A stretch of DNA of 64,000 nucleotides from Gigaspora margarita (lineage: Eukaryota; Glomeromycota; Glomeromycetes; Diversisporales; Gigasporaceae). Position numbers and translations under genes: made by a program. The stretch covers positions 1-64,000 of the forward strand of contig WTPW01002229.1 of the NCBI GenBank assembly GCA_009809945.1, written 5' to 3'. Shown piece by piece: positions 1 to 10,324 of the stretch (its first letter is position 1; every line of letters begins with the position of its first letter). Under the pieces are notes generated by a model, which worked only from the letters and a program-made list of their open reading frames with translations, did no database searches and was not told the DNA's origin.

Positions 1-190
1 TATAGTGACTTTCCGACACCTTGCGCAAGGCAACGCATTGGTGTTGTCCTAGTTGGTTCATTGCTAGTGTTGTAGTTGATATCATCGTTGGTGTCATCGT
101 TGAAATTGTTGCTAGCTGGTGTTGTTGACGTGCCTTTCAGTATTCTTGTAGATAGTATTGCTTAGATTTTTAGTGTTCTTGTAGGTGGTC
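1..190. repeat. GTTG-rich minisatellite fragment
   Basis: Degenerate tandem GTTGGTGTCATCGTTG-like motifs. Read on the other strand they resemble the AACGACAC/CAACAACTA motifs at 1760-2270 and the 333-bp higher-order minisatellite at 16730-27975, so this is probably a diverged fragment of that family. No coding support. Confidence 0.5.
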
Positions 191-202
191 CATTTGTTTT
201 TC

Positions 203-300
203 TTCTCTTGCGTTCGTACAGGGTGGTCTTGCTCATTTCTCTTGCATTCGTGTGGGGTGGTCTTGCTCGTTCTCTTGCGTTCATACAGGGTCGTATGGAG
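203..300. repeat. 34-bp tandem repeat, about three units
   Basis: Three successive units of about 34 bp follow the pattern TTCTCTTGCGTTCRTACAGG followed by GTGGTCTTGCTCG; the third is diverged. Open frames overlapping this on both strands look like by-products of the repeat. Confidence 0.6.
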
Positions 301-399
301 TAATTTTTCTTGTTTTTCTTGCATTTGTATGGGTAGTATAACATTAACACTTCTGAGAAATAGTTTTTTTTTATTTTTTTTACTTACTATTTTTTTAGA

Positions 400-866
400 A
401 AATAGTGAAAATAAGCGAATATAAGCGAATAGAAGCGAATATGAGCGAATAGAAGCAAATATAATAGTTTATTTTTTTCGTTTTCATTTTTTTTTCGTTA
501 TTTTTTTTGGTTTCATTTTTTGTTTTTTGTTCTTTTTATTTATTTTTTTAATTTTATTTTATTTTATTTATTCTTTAATATATAAGCAAATATAAGCAAA
601 TATAATCGAAAATAAGCGAATATAAGCAAATATAAGCAAATATAATAGTTTGTTTTTTTTTATTTTCATTTTATTTTCGTTATTTTTTTTCGGTTTCATT
701 CTTTTTTGGTTTGATTTTTTTGTCATTTTTTTTATAATAATATATAATAAAATATGTAATATTTAAAATATATATAATATATAATAATAAATAAAAAAAT
801 AAAATTTTACATTAAATTGTGAAAACTTGTGAATATTGTATATTTAATTTAAAATATAATATATAA
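400..866. repeat. AT-rich repeat arm with AAGCGAATAT tandems
   Basis: Short tandems of AAGCGAATAT at about 410-460 and 585-640 are followed by T-rich tracts (TTTTCGTT, GGTTTCATTTTT) and an ATAATAATATATAATAAAA stretch. The same order of motifs appears at 45890-46080 and 46900-47130 in the large palindrome, so this is a fragment of that repeat family. It stops at 866, where the TAA-TSD element begins; the family appears to resume at about 8760. Confidence 0.5.
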
Positions 867-1312
867 GGCCATATAAAATTAATTATTTGTTTCTCATAAC
901 ATCAAAAAAATTTTTTAACCCGGCAATCCGAAATTTTATTTTTAAGTTTTAAAAATTTTTAAAATTAAAAAATTAAAATTATAATTTTTAAAGACTATGA
1001 CCCGGCAATATATAACCCCCAAATTGATGTGTAATTATTGTTATAATGCATTAATGCATATAAGGGACAACTTATACAGAGGGTCTCCAAAATTCCAGGT
1101 CGGAATACGTCTGAATGCATCGGAATCATGATCAGCTAGATTGGTATTAATCAATTTTGCTCCAAGATCATAAAAAATTTCACTAATAAATCATATTTAT
1201 TCATAAAGTAAAAAAATGCCCAGCTGATAATTTTGCTATAGAACCTGCTACAATTAAATGGCTAAACACCGATCTAGATCTGGAGCATCTGACCAGAAAT
1301 TTGGAGATAGCC

Positions 1313-1494
1313 AGGACCCCGAAATATACATAGATAGGTTAGGTATGAGTTTGCTTATTTTTGAGGTTTTTTATGCAGATCTTTTCCATTTATAGTAATT
1401 TTTTGCTTATTTTTAAAGTTTTTTTTCTGCAGATCTTTCCTTTTTTAGTAACCCTATAATTAACCTGACCTATCTATGTATATTTCGGGGTCCT
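1313..1494. mobile_element. 182-bp MITE with about 32-bp TIRs
   Basis: The inverted ends start AGGACCCCGAAATATACATA and match over about 32 bp with one mismatch. The 7-bp sequence GATAGCC flanks both sides exactly (1306-1312, 1495-1501). The interior contains two direct copies of a TTGCTTATTTTTRARGTTTT...GCAGATCTTTCC segment. Superfamily is uncertain. Confidence 0.8.
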
Positions 1495-1759
1495 GATAGC
1501 CCTTTAAAAATCATAAGGGATTCGGGTTTGACGATTATTATTAAAGAAAGTATTCAGTCAGTAAATAAATATTATTTTTGCAACAAATATCCTCTCTTTA
1601 TTAGTTTAAATGTCATATTTATACATTTTTAATCTAGCCATATATTCTATCCTAACCTTACCATAACTCTAACCCTACTCTAATTTCTGGTCTACTAAAT
1701 AATCCTAAACTGTCATTGCATTACAAAGAAACCCACTACTGCTTATTAAAAAAAAAATA

Positions 1760-2270
1760 TAGACGATACCATTGCGACATTAAAAAGCATCACGAAGGTA
1801 GTAATAACGAAATGAAACGACAGCACTAAAAAAAAATAAAAAATGTCACCAACATATGTCGAACGATGGATAGCTAGAATGAAAAATGCTCCAAAACAAC
1901 TTAGAAGACACTACTAATCAGCGACGGAAAGCTATAAAAAAAGATAGATTAGTGATTGATAAAATATATATATATATGCATATATATATAAGTGTTGTAA
2001 GCCAAACCAACAACGGTACTACTAATGATACTGGGAACTACAACGAAATCATGATCACCAACACAACAATCATCAACGACACTGACTAAAATCCATGGCC
2101 AACAACAAACTGAAACAACAGCACTAAAGAAAATAAAAAATGTTACCAACATATGTCAAGACATGATCACCTACACAACAACTACCAAAGACACTGAGCC
2201 ATGACGAAATCACAACCATTAGCAGCACTGACGAATTCCTATTGAGGCTTCAACGACTCCTGTGATGGCA
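1760..2270. repeat. Diverged minisatellite of the 333-bp family
   Basis: Repeated CAACAACT, ACCAACACAACA and AAATGTYACCAACATATGTC segments; AAAAAATGTCACCAACATATGTC-like copies occur at about 1840 and 2137. Structure resembles the higher-order array at 16730-27975, but more diverged. Overlapping open frames in both directions are not convincing genes. Confidence 0.45.
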
Positions 2271-3344
2271 CCAGTGACGCTTAATTATTGTTAAAGGGTT
2301 AAGGGGTTAAATAGAAACCTTAATTATAAAAAAAAATAGATTATCAGTATTTAGCCAATAGCTGGACATTGTTATCTTTGGGACATGGGCACGGACGTCC
2401 GGTCCAGTCCATATCCATGTTTGGTCGCATGACAATACTGACCTATAGCTTGCCGCATTGACGAATCTAATTGGTTAAATTTTTGCTGCGCCTCAAATTT
2501 TAAATTTTCTCACCCGGGTTTTATGACCCGGCTGGGTTATGAGAAACAAAAAAAAATTTTGCATGGCCTAATAAGGCCATACAAAATTAATTTCTTGGTT
2601 TTCATAACCCGGCCGGGTCTAAAAATTAAAAATTGAAATTTTTAATTTTTTTAAATTTAGCCAATAGGAATACAGATCGTTTAAGCAGACTAATTGACTC
2701 GTAAGAGCACATAGTTAGAGTAGAAAAATGGTACGTATGACGTATATACGGATTTATTTACACTCTCAAATTTTTTGTACTTGATTTCCTCAAGATTATC
2801 TAACCCAATCATTTTATTGCTTTAAACGAATGTCGCTTTATTCGCAAAACACTACGCACAAATATAAGTACACTTTTTTTATTTCTAAAAGCTAAGATTT
2901 TTAAATTGTCATATTTAATTTGGGGAACTGCAGTTTAGTACACATACATATTATTTAGGAAATCGGGTCATGTTCAACGTAAACGCAACTAGACATACTA
3001 GAACATTATTTAATCTGCCTGAACTGGCTTGATTTTATATGTACTGTATATGATGACTAAGTACATGAATTAGAAGTCTAAACTCAATTTAAAGAAGTAA
3101 ATCGTATTGATTCTGCTGAAGTAAAAATCACTAAAAATGCTTGTGACATCTTAGAAGAAAGGAAGCCTTTGACAATGAACTTCGGATAGATTTTTTTTTT
3201 TTCATCCGGCAATACTGTTTTCAAAACCATTACGAGTGGATTTTAACTAAAAAGAAACGGGAAGGCTGTCATCTTTTATATTTAGCGGGTTGTATTTGAT
3301 TTTTTTTTCTTACCTGACTAGTTCAATCGTATCAGTTTTTATTT

Positions 3345-6300
3345 TTAACAGCATAGCTTCCTTTTTTTTGCTACCTTGTTTCCATTTAACCCGTTTTTTG
3401 GTATAGCGACACCAGTACACTTAGAGCAAAGAGGTAGTTCGCCTTTTGTTTTCTTTAAATCTGTAGCACTACCGCAATTATAGCATATATTAGGATATAT
3501 ACCTGCTGAGTAGTATGGTCTTTCAATTGGTGATGCACAGGTTCACGAGTCATTAACAAAGACCCTTTCAAAAAGTATTTTAATTGGATCCTTCGCATTA
3601 ACCTCTTCATCCACATTACTATAGTCAGATTCTTCAGATTCACAAGACTCCTGTTCGTCATTATAATCATTATTATCTTGGTCATTGGGCTCTAGAATAT
3701 TATCTTCGTCTGTATCATTAGAACTAGTACCATTTTCAGAATGGTTGTTAGTAGCATCTGAGTTAATAACCTGTATATCGGTTTGTTCTGTTGTAATAGC
3801 TAACGACAGATCGCACGTATTATGAAAGGACGTCCCACATGTATATAAGATCGCATCCAGGAACCTTTTAAGTTTCTCTCGATCCTTATTGGTAAGCTTT
3901 TTTAAACTAAAAAATAAACGTGGTTTTTCACACTCACTACAAAATACAGTAATGCCAACATTTTTTGCACAGGCCGCTGATGGACAAAACGGCATAGTAT
4001 GTTTTAATTTTGTTGTCATTCTCATCTTACTGGTCTTTGATGTTATTGGTTTAGAATTCTTTAAGGAAGGTCTGTGTTCCTCTGTTGTTGTTGTTCCATA
4101 TAATTCTTCAAACGATTTATAATGCAAATCGTCACCGGGAATTGGATCTGGAAGCTGCTTAAGCAGCTCAAACTCTTCCAACGTACAATGACAAGGCCGG
4201 CAAATATGGCAGTCCACCTTACCACATTTTTTTATAGTAAAGAAATAGTGTCGTATGGTACAACAGTGATCCATGAACTCTTTTATATTTAACTAATGAA
4301 AGGTAAATAAATATTGTTATTTTGTTATCATTTTGATCAATGCTATTATATTACCTTATTACCTTTTTTTTAATATGATCCATAGTACGATCTTCATGTG
4401 TTACACTATCATCTATAATATGAATAGTTTCCCAGAAACTTTCTATTTCTTCGTTAGTAGCTGCATTATATGTTTCAAATGGCACTTCTTTTAAACTTTG
4501 ACGTTCAAAAATATTACGAATTAATCGAATTGGTTGCTATAAGCTTTCAATTAAGCCAGTTTTCAAGGTAGGGTTTTTTTTAGCGATATGTCGTATTTCA
4601 CTCATAGTGTTGGCCTTGCTCATTAACATCTCTAATTGGTCATCCATTTTTCCTCGCATTAAACCTATACATTGTAACCCTAAATTTAAAATCGACATTA
4701 TGCGCTCCACAGAATTCTTCCAAGAATGTTGTGGAGGAGTTCTAATGGCTACGAAATAGTCGAGATCTAAAGCCAAGAATAAGCAGATATACGAAAGCTG
4801 AACATGCGTAAATGTACAACGATGGTCAGGACTACCGTCTGTATATAAGCATAAAATAGGTTTGTTCCTGAAAGATTCATTTAAAAGGATATGATATAAT
4901 TCTGTTAAATGACGGATAGGTGAAGAAGGCTGAAAAATTGGATCTTTAAGGCCAATATATATATTCCTATTATAAAAGTCACCATCTATTGATTCGGGTA
5001 TGTCACAAACCATAGTTACGCTTAGCACTATTCCTGTTTTGGTGTAGTCGTGGTCACCAACTATGAATGTACTGTTCTTGCTAACGACAACTCGCTTTCC
5101 TCTTTCTACCGCAGCTAAGGGAAAACCGGGCTCACCAACCTTATAGCGGTGCTTGTCATTAAGGAAGACTAAGTTAGTAAGATCTCGAAACTTAACTGTG
5201 AATTCTTTTTCGTAACAGAAGAGCGCAGAAGCATAATGTGTGTCCGCGTGATATGCTCGTAATTGATGTGCCTGAACCATGTATTTCAAAGATAAACGGC
5301 CTGTAAATGTTGCCATTTAAGTTAAGTAAATACAATATTAACAAAATATTGATAAAATATTATAAATATTGTAATATAGCATCAACTCTCTTTATACGAG
5401 CCTTTCTGTAATGAACTCTGGATATCATGAACTAAAATCCTTTGAATTTATACTAGTTTGGTATAAAAAAAGTTATGTTTTCTTAAGAAAACATAGTAAT
5501 TTATATAGCAACCTTTTTTTTAACAGCCAGATCCAACAGTTCGTTATAGAAAGAGTTGACTGTATAGTGTTTGGACTATGTCCAAATTTTTTTAAAAAAA
5601 TTTGGACATAGTCCAAATAACAAACCGGACCTGTATATTGAAAACTGCTTATTTGTGCTAGATTTTTTGGCCAGAATTGGAGTCGAAACCATTGTGCGCT
5701 TGGAGTCGCTATTTCTGGTGTGCATTCGCGTTTAATTTGTTGCAACAAATCATTTACTGATATCGCTGTTGCAAGATGAACAACAGTATCGTGATGTTTC
5801 TCATCAACAGCTACTACAGCATCTGCAGCTTTTCCTGCAAGGAATTGAGCAGCAACTTTCCAAAAAGCATCGTATTTCGAGGGTCTTCCAGTGTTGTGCT
5901 CACGCAGATTGGTAGAAATTTCAGGATCACAAAGATCCAAAGCGAGTCTAATATGTGTATCTATAATCTTTTCATCTAGAGACTCTGATGCAGACATATC
6001 ACCTGTCAACATCCTGTATATCGACCGAAGCATTGCTGGTCTCACCTTGGGCAAAAGCATATCGCAGGTTCTTAAATAACCTATCTTCATTGCTCGTGTG
6101 TGATATTTCAGTGCATTTGTTTGTAAATTATTTATAATTGATGTGTTTTTTTGTAACATGGTTGTCTCATCGGCATTGTCATCAATTCTCCAAACTGAAA
6201 TGGTATTGAATGCATTATTACCTAAGGTAAGCCGACATTCACCAACTTTAAAAGGAAATGCATGGGCAAGCCCTTGGATATATTGTAGCCTTTGCCTTTA

Positions 6301-7358
6301 TAATTTATTGTATTTTTTAGTGTTATATAGTTTTATTTAATTTCAATCATTTAACCTCTTTTATATACTTACATAGGATCCGTAGGCAAATATTCTTCAA
6401 CATCAATCGGTTTCCATGATGGTGTGTTAGTAAGTATATTTTCGAGGTCATAATACTTTGTTTTATTAATTGGCGCAATCCAAGTATTGCGATTATGAAT
6501 TTTAATGCTCGTGGCATCTTCTATGCTTCGTACTGGAACTTCTGAATTATAATTTATAGCACTAATCTCTTTTTGCTATTGAAGAAAACTAATGTAACCC
6601 GAAATTGAGACAACAAAACTGTCGAGTTCATCTAGAAGCCATTTAAAGTTGGAAGTTAACATCCATGGTACTACAAGATAATGTGCAAGAGACTGATAAA
6701 GCAAATTAAGCTCATTTAAATCAAATCTCTTTCGTTTCTTCTTATATGATTCAGGGTCCGCGCGTCCAAAAAATTGCATAAACGTTGATGGAATATGGTA
6801 ACTATGTTCTTTAAATTTATCATGACCACGCATATCAATGTACCAAATCACTTCCGTAAGATATACTACGAATTTTTTTCTATCCGAATTAGCAAATGAT
6901 GATGACGACCATCCACTGCCATTATTTTTAATCCAATTAACGATATCTTGTTGTAATATTTGTTTTCAGTTTGGCTTAGATGGCTGCGAAAAAACAGGTA
7001 AGTATAATTGGTCTCGTTGCGCATTTTTCATAATAATTGAGAGACTATTTTGAAATGATGATGGAGGCAGAGTTTGATCACTTTTAAGATGATAATGTAT
7101 GTTTATCCCAAAGCTATTAATGAGTTCTATAATGTTGCAGTTAAGGTTAGCCTTTGTTGCAACCGTGTTTTGGGATTTACTTATTTTAACAAACTCTATG
7201 TCAGAAGAATCTACTTTCACACTAAATTCCTCAGTTGTTTGTTCTTTAATAATTTTATCATAAAACTCTTGAATTGTCATTTCGCATGGAACGGGATGGA
7301 TGTACCATCTATAAAGGGTTTTTGAACCCTTTGTGATGCGTATATTAGCAACTAGCAT
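3345..7358 (-). pseudogene. DDE-like transposase gene, four exons, broken
   Basis: A single model spans 7358 to 3345 on the minus strand with three GT-AG introns (6372-6290, 83 bp; 5630-5301, 330 bp; 4362-4293, 70 bp). The four exons (986, 659, 938 and 948 nt) join in frame to 1,177 codons including the final TAA. Visible order: an N-terminal region of unknown fold; a middle part with LREHN, GRPSKYD and RLQFWPKN; the core with FLNDKHRYKVGEPGFP, LYTDGSPDHRC and WKNSVERIMSILNLG, where D, D and E could be catalytic; then cysteine clusters (DHCCTIRHYFFTIKKCG, CHICRPCHC, CSECEKPR, CYNCGS...CSKC) that look zinc-binding. Four in-frame stops break it: TGA 6966-6968, TAG 6576-6578, TAG 4537-4539, TGA 3543-3545. 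No frameshift is needed. I recognise the protein style from fungal repeat families but cannot name it; assignment as transposase is inference from the TIRs and the acidic triad. Confidence 0.75.
5301..5630 (-). other. 330-bp predicted intron containing two palindromes
   Basis: Donor GTCCGG at 5630 and acceptor TTTACAG ending at 5301 join Y-T-G with R-L in frame. It is much longer than the other introns of this gene (83 and 70 bp). It contains a 48-bp palindrome (5570-5617, arms start TTTGGACTATGTCCAAA) and a 22-bp palindrome (5474-5495). Confidence 0.6.
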
Positions 7359-7362
7359 ATCG

Positions 7363-8690
7363 CGTTATGGTAGAAATTTGAAAACTCCTTGTATCAAAAC
7401 GATAATAAAAATGGGCTGAAAGAAAAGCTATGTATCCTTTTATATTAATTCTGAGGTAACAAACAATCGGTTAAAGGTTAATTGTAATGTTTTAAAAATT
7501 ACCACAGTAAAAATGTATTTCTGTGCTATATCTGATTAAGATTCTTTTATTATTACAAAAAACATTCATTGATTTAATCTACAATCTTGGGCGTTCAGCT
7601 AATTTTATGTTTTTAAAAATTTGGGATGTGTAATGGAAGTATTTTTATTTCATTTTGATTTTTATTAATTTTAATATTTTTTTTTTTTCAAGAATTTCAG
7701 AATTACACATACATATCAATATTAATACCCTTCTTATTTTAGTTTTACTGTATCTTCGCGAAATAATGCCCACCGGCATGTTTATTAAAATACGCGCATT
7801 GGCGTTATGTCGAGACAAGGATTGATTTTTTATTAAACTTGTTTTTCCAAGTAACGACCATGTGCATTATAAATAACTGTGCCAAGAGAAAGCCGGTACT
7901 CATATCAGATACTGTATATATAGGACGCGCGTTATTTAGGGACACGCATGGGCATTATTTTGAAGCCTCGCATACTATTTTAGGGGCACAATTTTCTAAA
8001 TAACGCCCATGCCCGTTATTTCGCTTCTTTATTTTCATTGTCTGTGGCAATTAATAACTTTACTTTTTGATATGATTCTTTGAGCATATCAGCTATTATA
8101 TTACCCAGATCATAAAAATTACAGAAGGATTCGAATCGTTTAGTCAATTAACTAGTTAACTAAATTGTTCCAATCCCTACACGGATGAAGCTATACTGTA
8201 GTGTCTTATACATTTAATGTTTCGTGTTTATATAGCTGGATCGAATATGTATTACAACTTACAAAATTTATCTAGTTATATTTTGGATGTGTATGCGGTT
8301 AATTTCACACGCATTCATTTTACTGTCACTATATATGTATACTGAAGCTTGGGAAAATATATTATCATTTACCATATACGAATTTTTTCAAGTAAAAACC
8401 CGTAAATCAAAACTTGTATTTTTATTCAAATTTGAATAATTTAATTATACATATATATCGTGTATGCATATACGGATATTTATTAATAACTCAAAATGAT
8501 TAAAATATACATGTTTATTTTTTATTGAATGGTATAATAAAAATTAAAATTTAGATTTACTAAATTTAATTTTTTTTTCTTAATCGATTTAAAATTGGAA
8601 ATTTGCAAGTATATTGATGCGATAAAATTGATTTTTAACAAATTTTGCTTGTTTCATATGTAAAAAATTTTTTTTTAAAAAAAAGAAAAA
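7363..8690. other. Non-coding 3-kb-side flank of element 2
   Basis: No gene seen. At 7758-8024 there is a cluster of ATAAYGCCCA and its complement, bounded by GCGAAATAAYG at 7758 and its inverse ending at 8024, possibly a small decayed element. The rest is AT-rich with short inverted repeats. Confidence 0.35.
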
Positions 8691-8759
8691 TCCGGGTGGC
8701 CGGGTCAAAAAATTTATTTTATGTTATGAAAACCAAGAAATTAACTTTGTATCGCCTAA

Positions 8760-9000
8760 TAATAAATAAAAAAAAAATTTTAAAAAACACGAAAACTTGC
8801 GAAAACCTGTAAAACGTTTAAAAATTTGCAAAAAGCATGATTATGTGAATATAATAATTATTAATTGATATTATATTCGATATATATCGATTTAACTGAT
8901 ATATATCAATTACTATCACTATCGATAATAATCGGCAGGGTAGTGTGTAATCGATATATATCCTATATATATCCAAATGGTTAGCAATCAATATATATCG
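8760..9000. repeat. AT-rich repeat arm plus ATATATCGAT cluster
   Basis: 8760-8850 matches the order seen at 46070-46160 (ACTTGCGAAAAC/ATGCGAAACC, AAACGTTTAAAAATTTGC, GATTATGTGAATAT). 8860-9000 has repeated ATATATCGAT-type palindromes like those at 37325-37510. It probably continues the repeat interrupted at 866 by the two transposons. Confidence 0.45.
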
Positions 9001-9050
9001 GTCTATTTTTTTTGCTGATGAAGTTTATTAAGAGATAATTATATATAGTA

Positions 9051-10306
9051 ATAATGTATTTTTTGGTGCTGAACAAGCTTACTTAGAGCTAAAAGTTATA
9101 ATTCATTAGCATAATTTTGCATAATACAGGATTTTTTATATTTTTATTAATAAAAATATAGAAAATTCAGCATTATGTACAATTTTACTAATGAAATATA
9201 AATTTTGACTCTAAGTAAACTTGTTCAGCACCAAAAAATACATTATTTCAGTATATATGCTTTTAATTTTTTTACAATTTCAAATAAAGATGGAAAAATT
9301 GCATTTTTGATAAAAATTTATTAATTTTATTCATCTTTATTCATAAAATTAAAAAAAAAATCAAATAACTATATATCTAAAAAATGTAATATTTAGTGCT
9401 AAACAATTTTACTTAGAGCTTAAACTTATAATTTATTAGTAAAATTTTGCATGATGATGAATTTTCTATATTTTTATTAATAAAAATATAGAAAATTCTA
9501 TATCATGCAAATTTTACTAATGAATTATAACTTTAAGCTCTAAATAAAATTGTTTAGCACTAAATACTAAATTATTTTAGCATATAGTTATTTGATTTTT
9601 TTAATTTAGGAATGAAGAAGAGTAAAATTAGTAAATTTTTATTAAAAATACAATTTTGCCCATCTTTATTTGAAATTGTAAAAAAGTTAAAAGAATTTAT
9701 ACTAAAATAATGTAAATCTTTGTGCTGAACAAGTTTATTTATAGTCAAAATTTATAATTTATTAGTAAAATTGTGCATAATGCTAAATTTTCTATATTTT
9801 TATTAATAAAAATATAAAAAATCCTGCATTATGCAAAATTGTGCTAATGAATCATAACTTTTGACTCTAAGTAAACTTTTTTAGCACCAAAAAATACATT
9901 ATTTTAGTATATTTTTGTTTTGAGTTTCTTAATTTTTCAAATAAAGATGAGCAATATTACATTTTTGATAAAAATTTACAATTTTACTCATCTTAATTTC
10001 TAAAATTAAAAAAAAATAAATAATATTATACTAAAATAATGTATTTTTGTGGCCCCAAACAAGTTTACTTAGAGCTTAAACTTATAATTCATTAGTAAAA
10101 TTTTGCATAATGCTGAATTTTCTATATCTTTATTAATAAAAATATAAAAAATTCAGTATTAACAAAATTTTAATAATGAAATATACATTTGACTACTAAA
10201 AAAACTTTCTTAGCACTCAAAAATTCATTATTTTAATATATAATTATATTTTGAGTAAGCTTATTTAATGCCAAAAATTACAATCTATTAGTAATATATT
10301 ATATTC
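9051..10306. repeat. Hairpin array 1 (four A-type units, three B-type units)
   Basis: A-type units (about 195 bp) are palindromes at about 9051-9246, 9385-9575, 9703-9904 and 10038-10236. Each opens with a variant of AATGTATTTTTGGTGCTGAACAAG plus TTTACTTAGAGC and closes with its inverse; the centre is near TTTTTATTAATAAAAATAT. Between them lie B-type palindromes (about 120 bp) around a TTGATAAAAATTTA-like centre. Neighbouring B arms also pair across an A unit, so 9250-9705 folds as one longer palindrome. The last unit is cut by the LINE insertion site at 10307-10324. Confidence 0.75.
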
Positions 10307-10324
10307 TATATATAATTATTTATC

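Larger units (their letters stand above)
867..2568. mobile_element. Non-autonomous DNA transposon, TAA target duplication (element 1)
   Basis: The left end GGCCATATAAAATTAATTAT pairs with the right end AAATTTTGCATGGCC. Both ends are followed inward by TTTGTTTCTCATAAC and by ACCCGG motifs. TAA flanks both sides (864-866, 2569-2571). Three-base TWA duplications are typical of PIF/Harbinger elements. No transposase is visible inside; it holds a 182-bp MITE and a minisatellite. It abuts element 2, which has the same ends, with only TAATAA between them. Confidence 0.65.
2575..8756. mobile_element. DNA transposon, about 6.2 kb, TAA target duplication (element 2)
   Basis: TIRs of about 36 bp (left GGCCATACAAAATTAATTTC, right end reads GAAATTAACTTTGTATCGCC) match with two mismatches and are bordered by TAATAA on both sides (2569-2574, 8757-8762); the minimal duplication is TAA. 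Inside is one large minus-strand gene (3345-7358) encoding a DDE-like protein. Subterminal ACCCGG/CCGGGT motifs occur at both ends. The TAA duplication recalls PIF/Harbinger, but I do not recognise the protein as a Harbinger transposase, so the superfamily is open. Confidence 0.7.

Noticed and set aside
3889-4122. Plus-strand open frame
   Set aside because: Shadow of the minus-strand transposase exon, which has strong motif support.
7758-8024. Small TIR element
   Set aside because: Ends match over only about 11 bp and no convincing target duplication is seen; recorded only as a motif cluster.
9051-10306. CRISPR array
   Set aside because: Units are palindromes of about 200 bp with no short uniform repeat and unique spacers; the context is eukaryotic.
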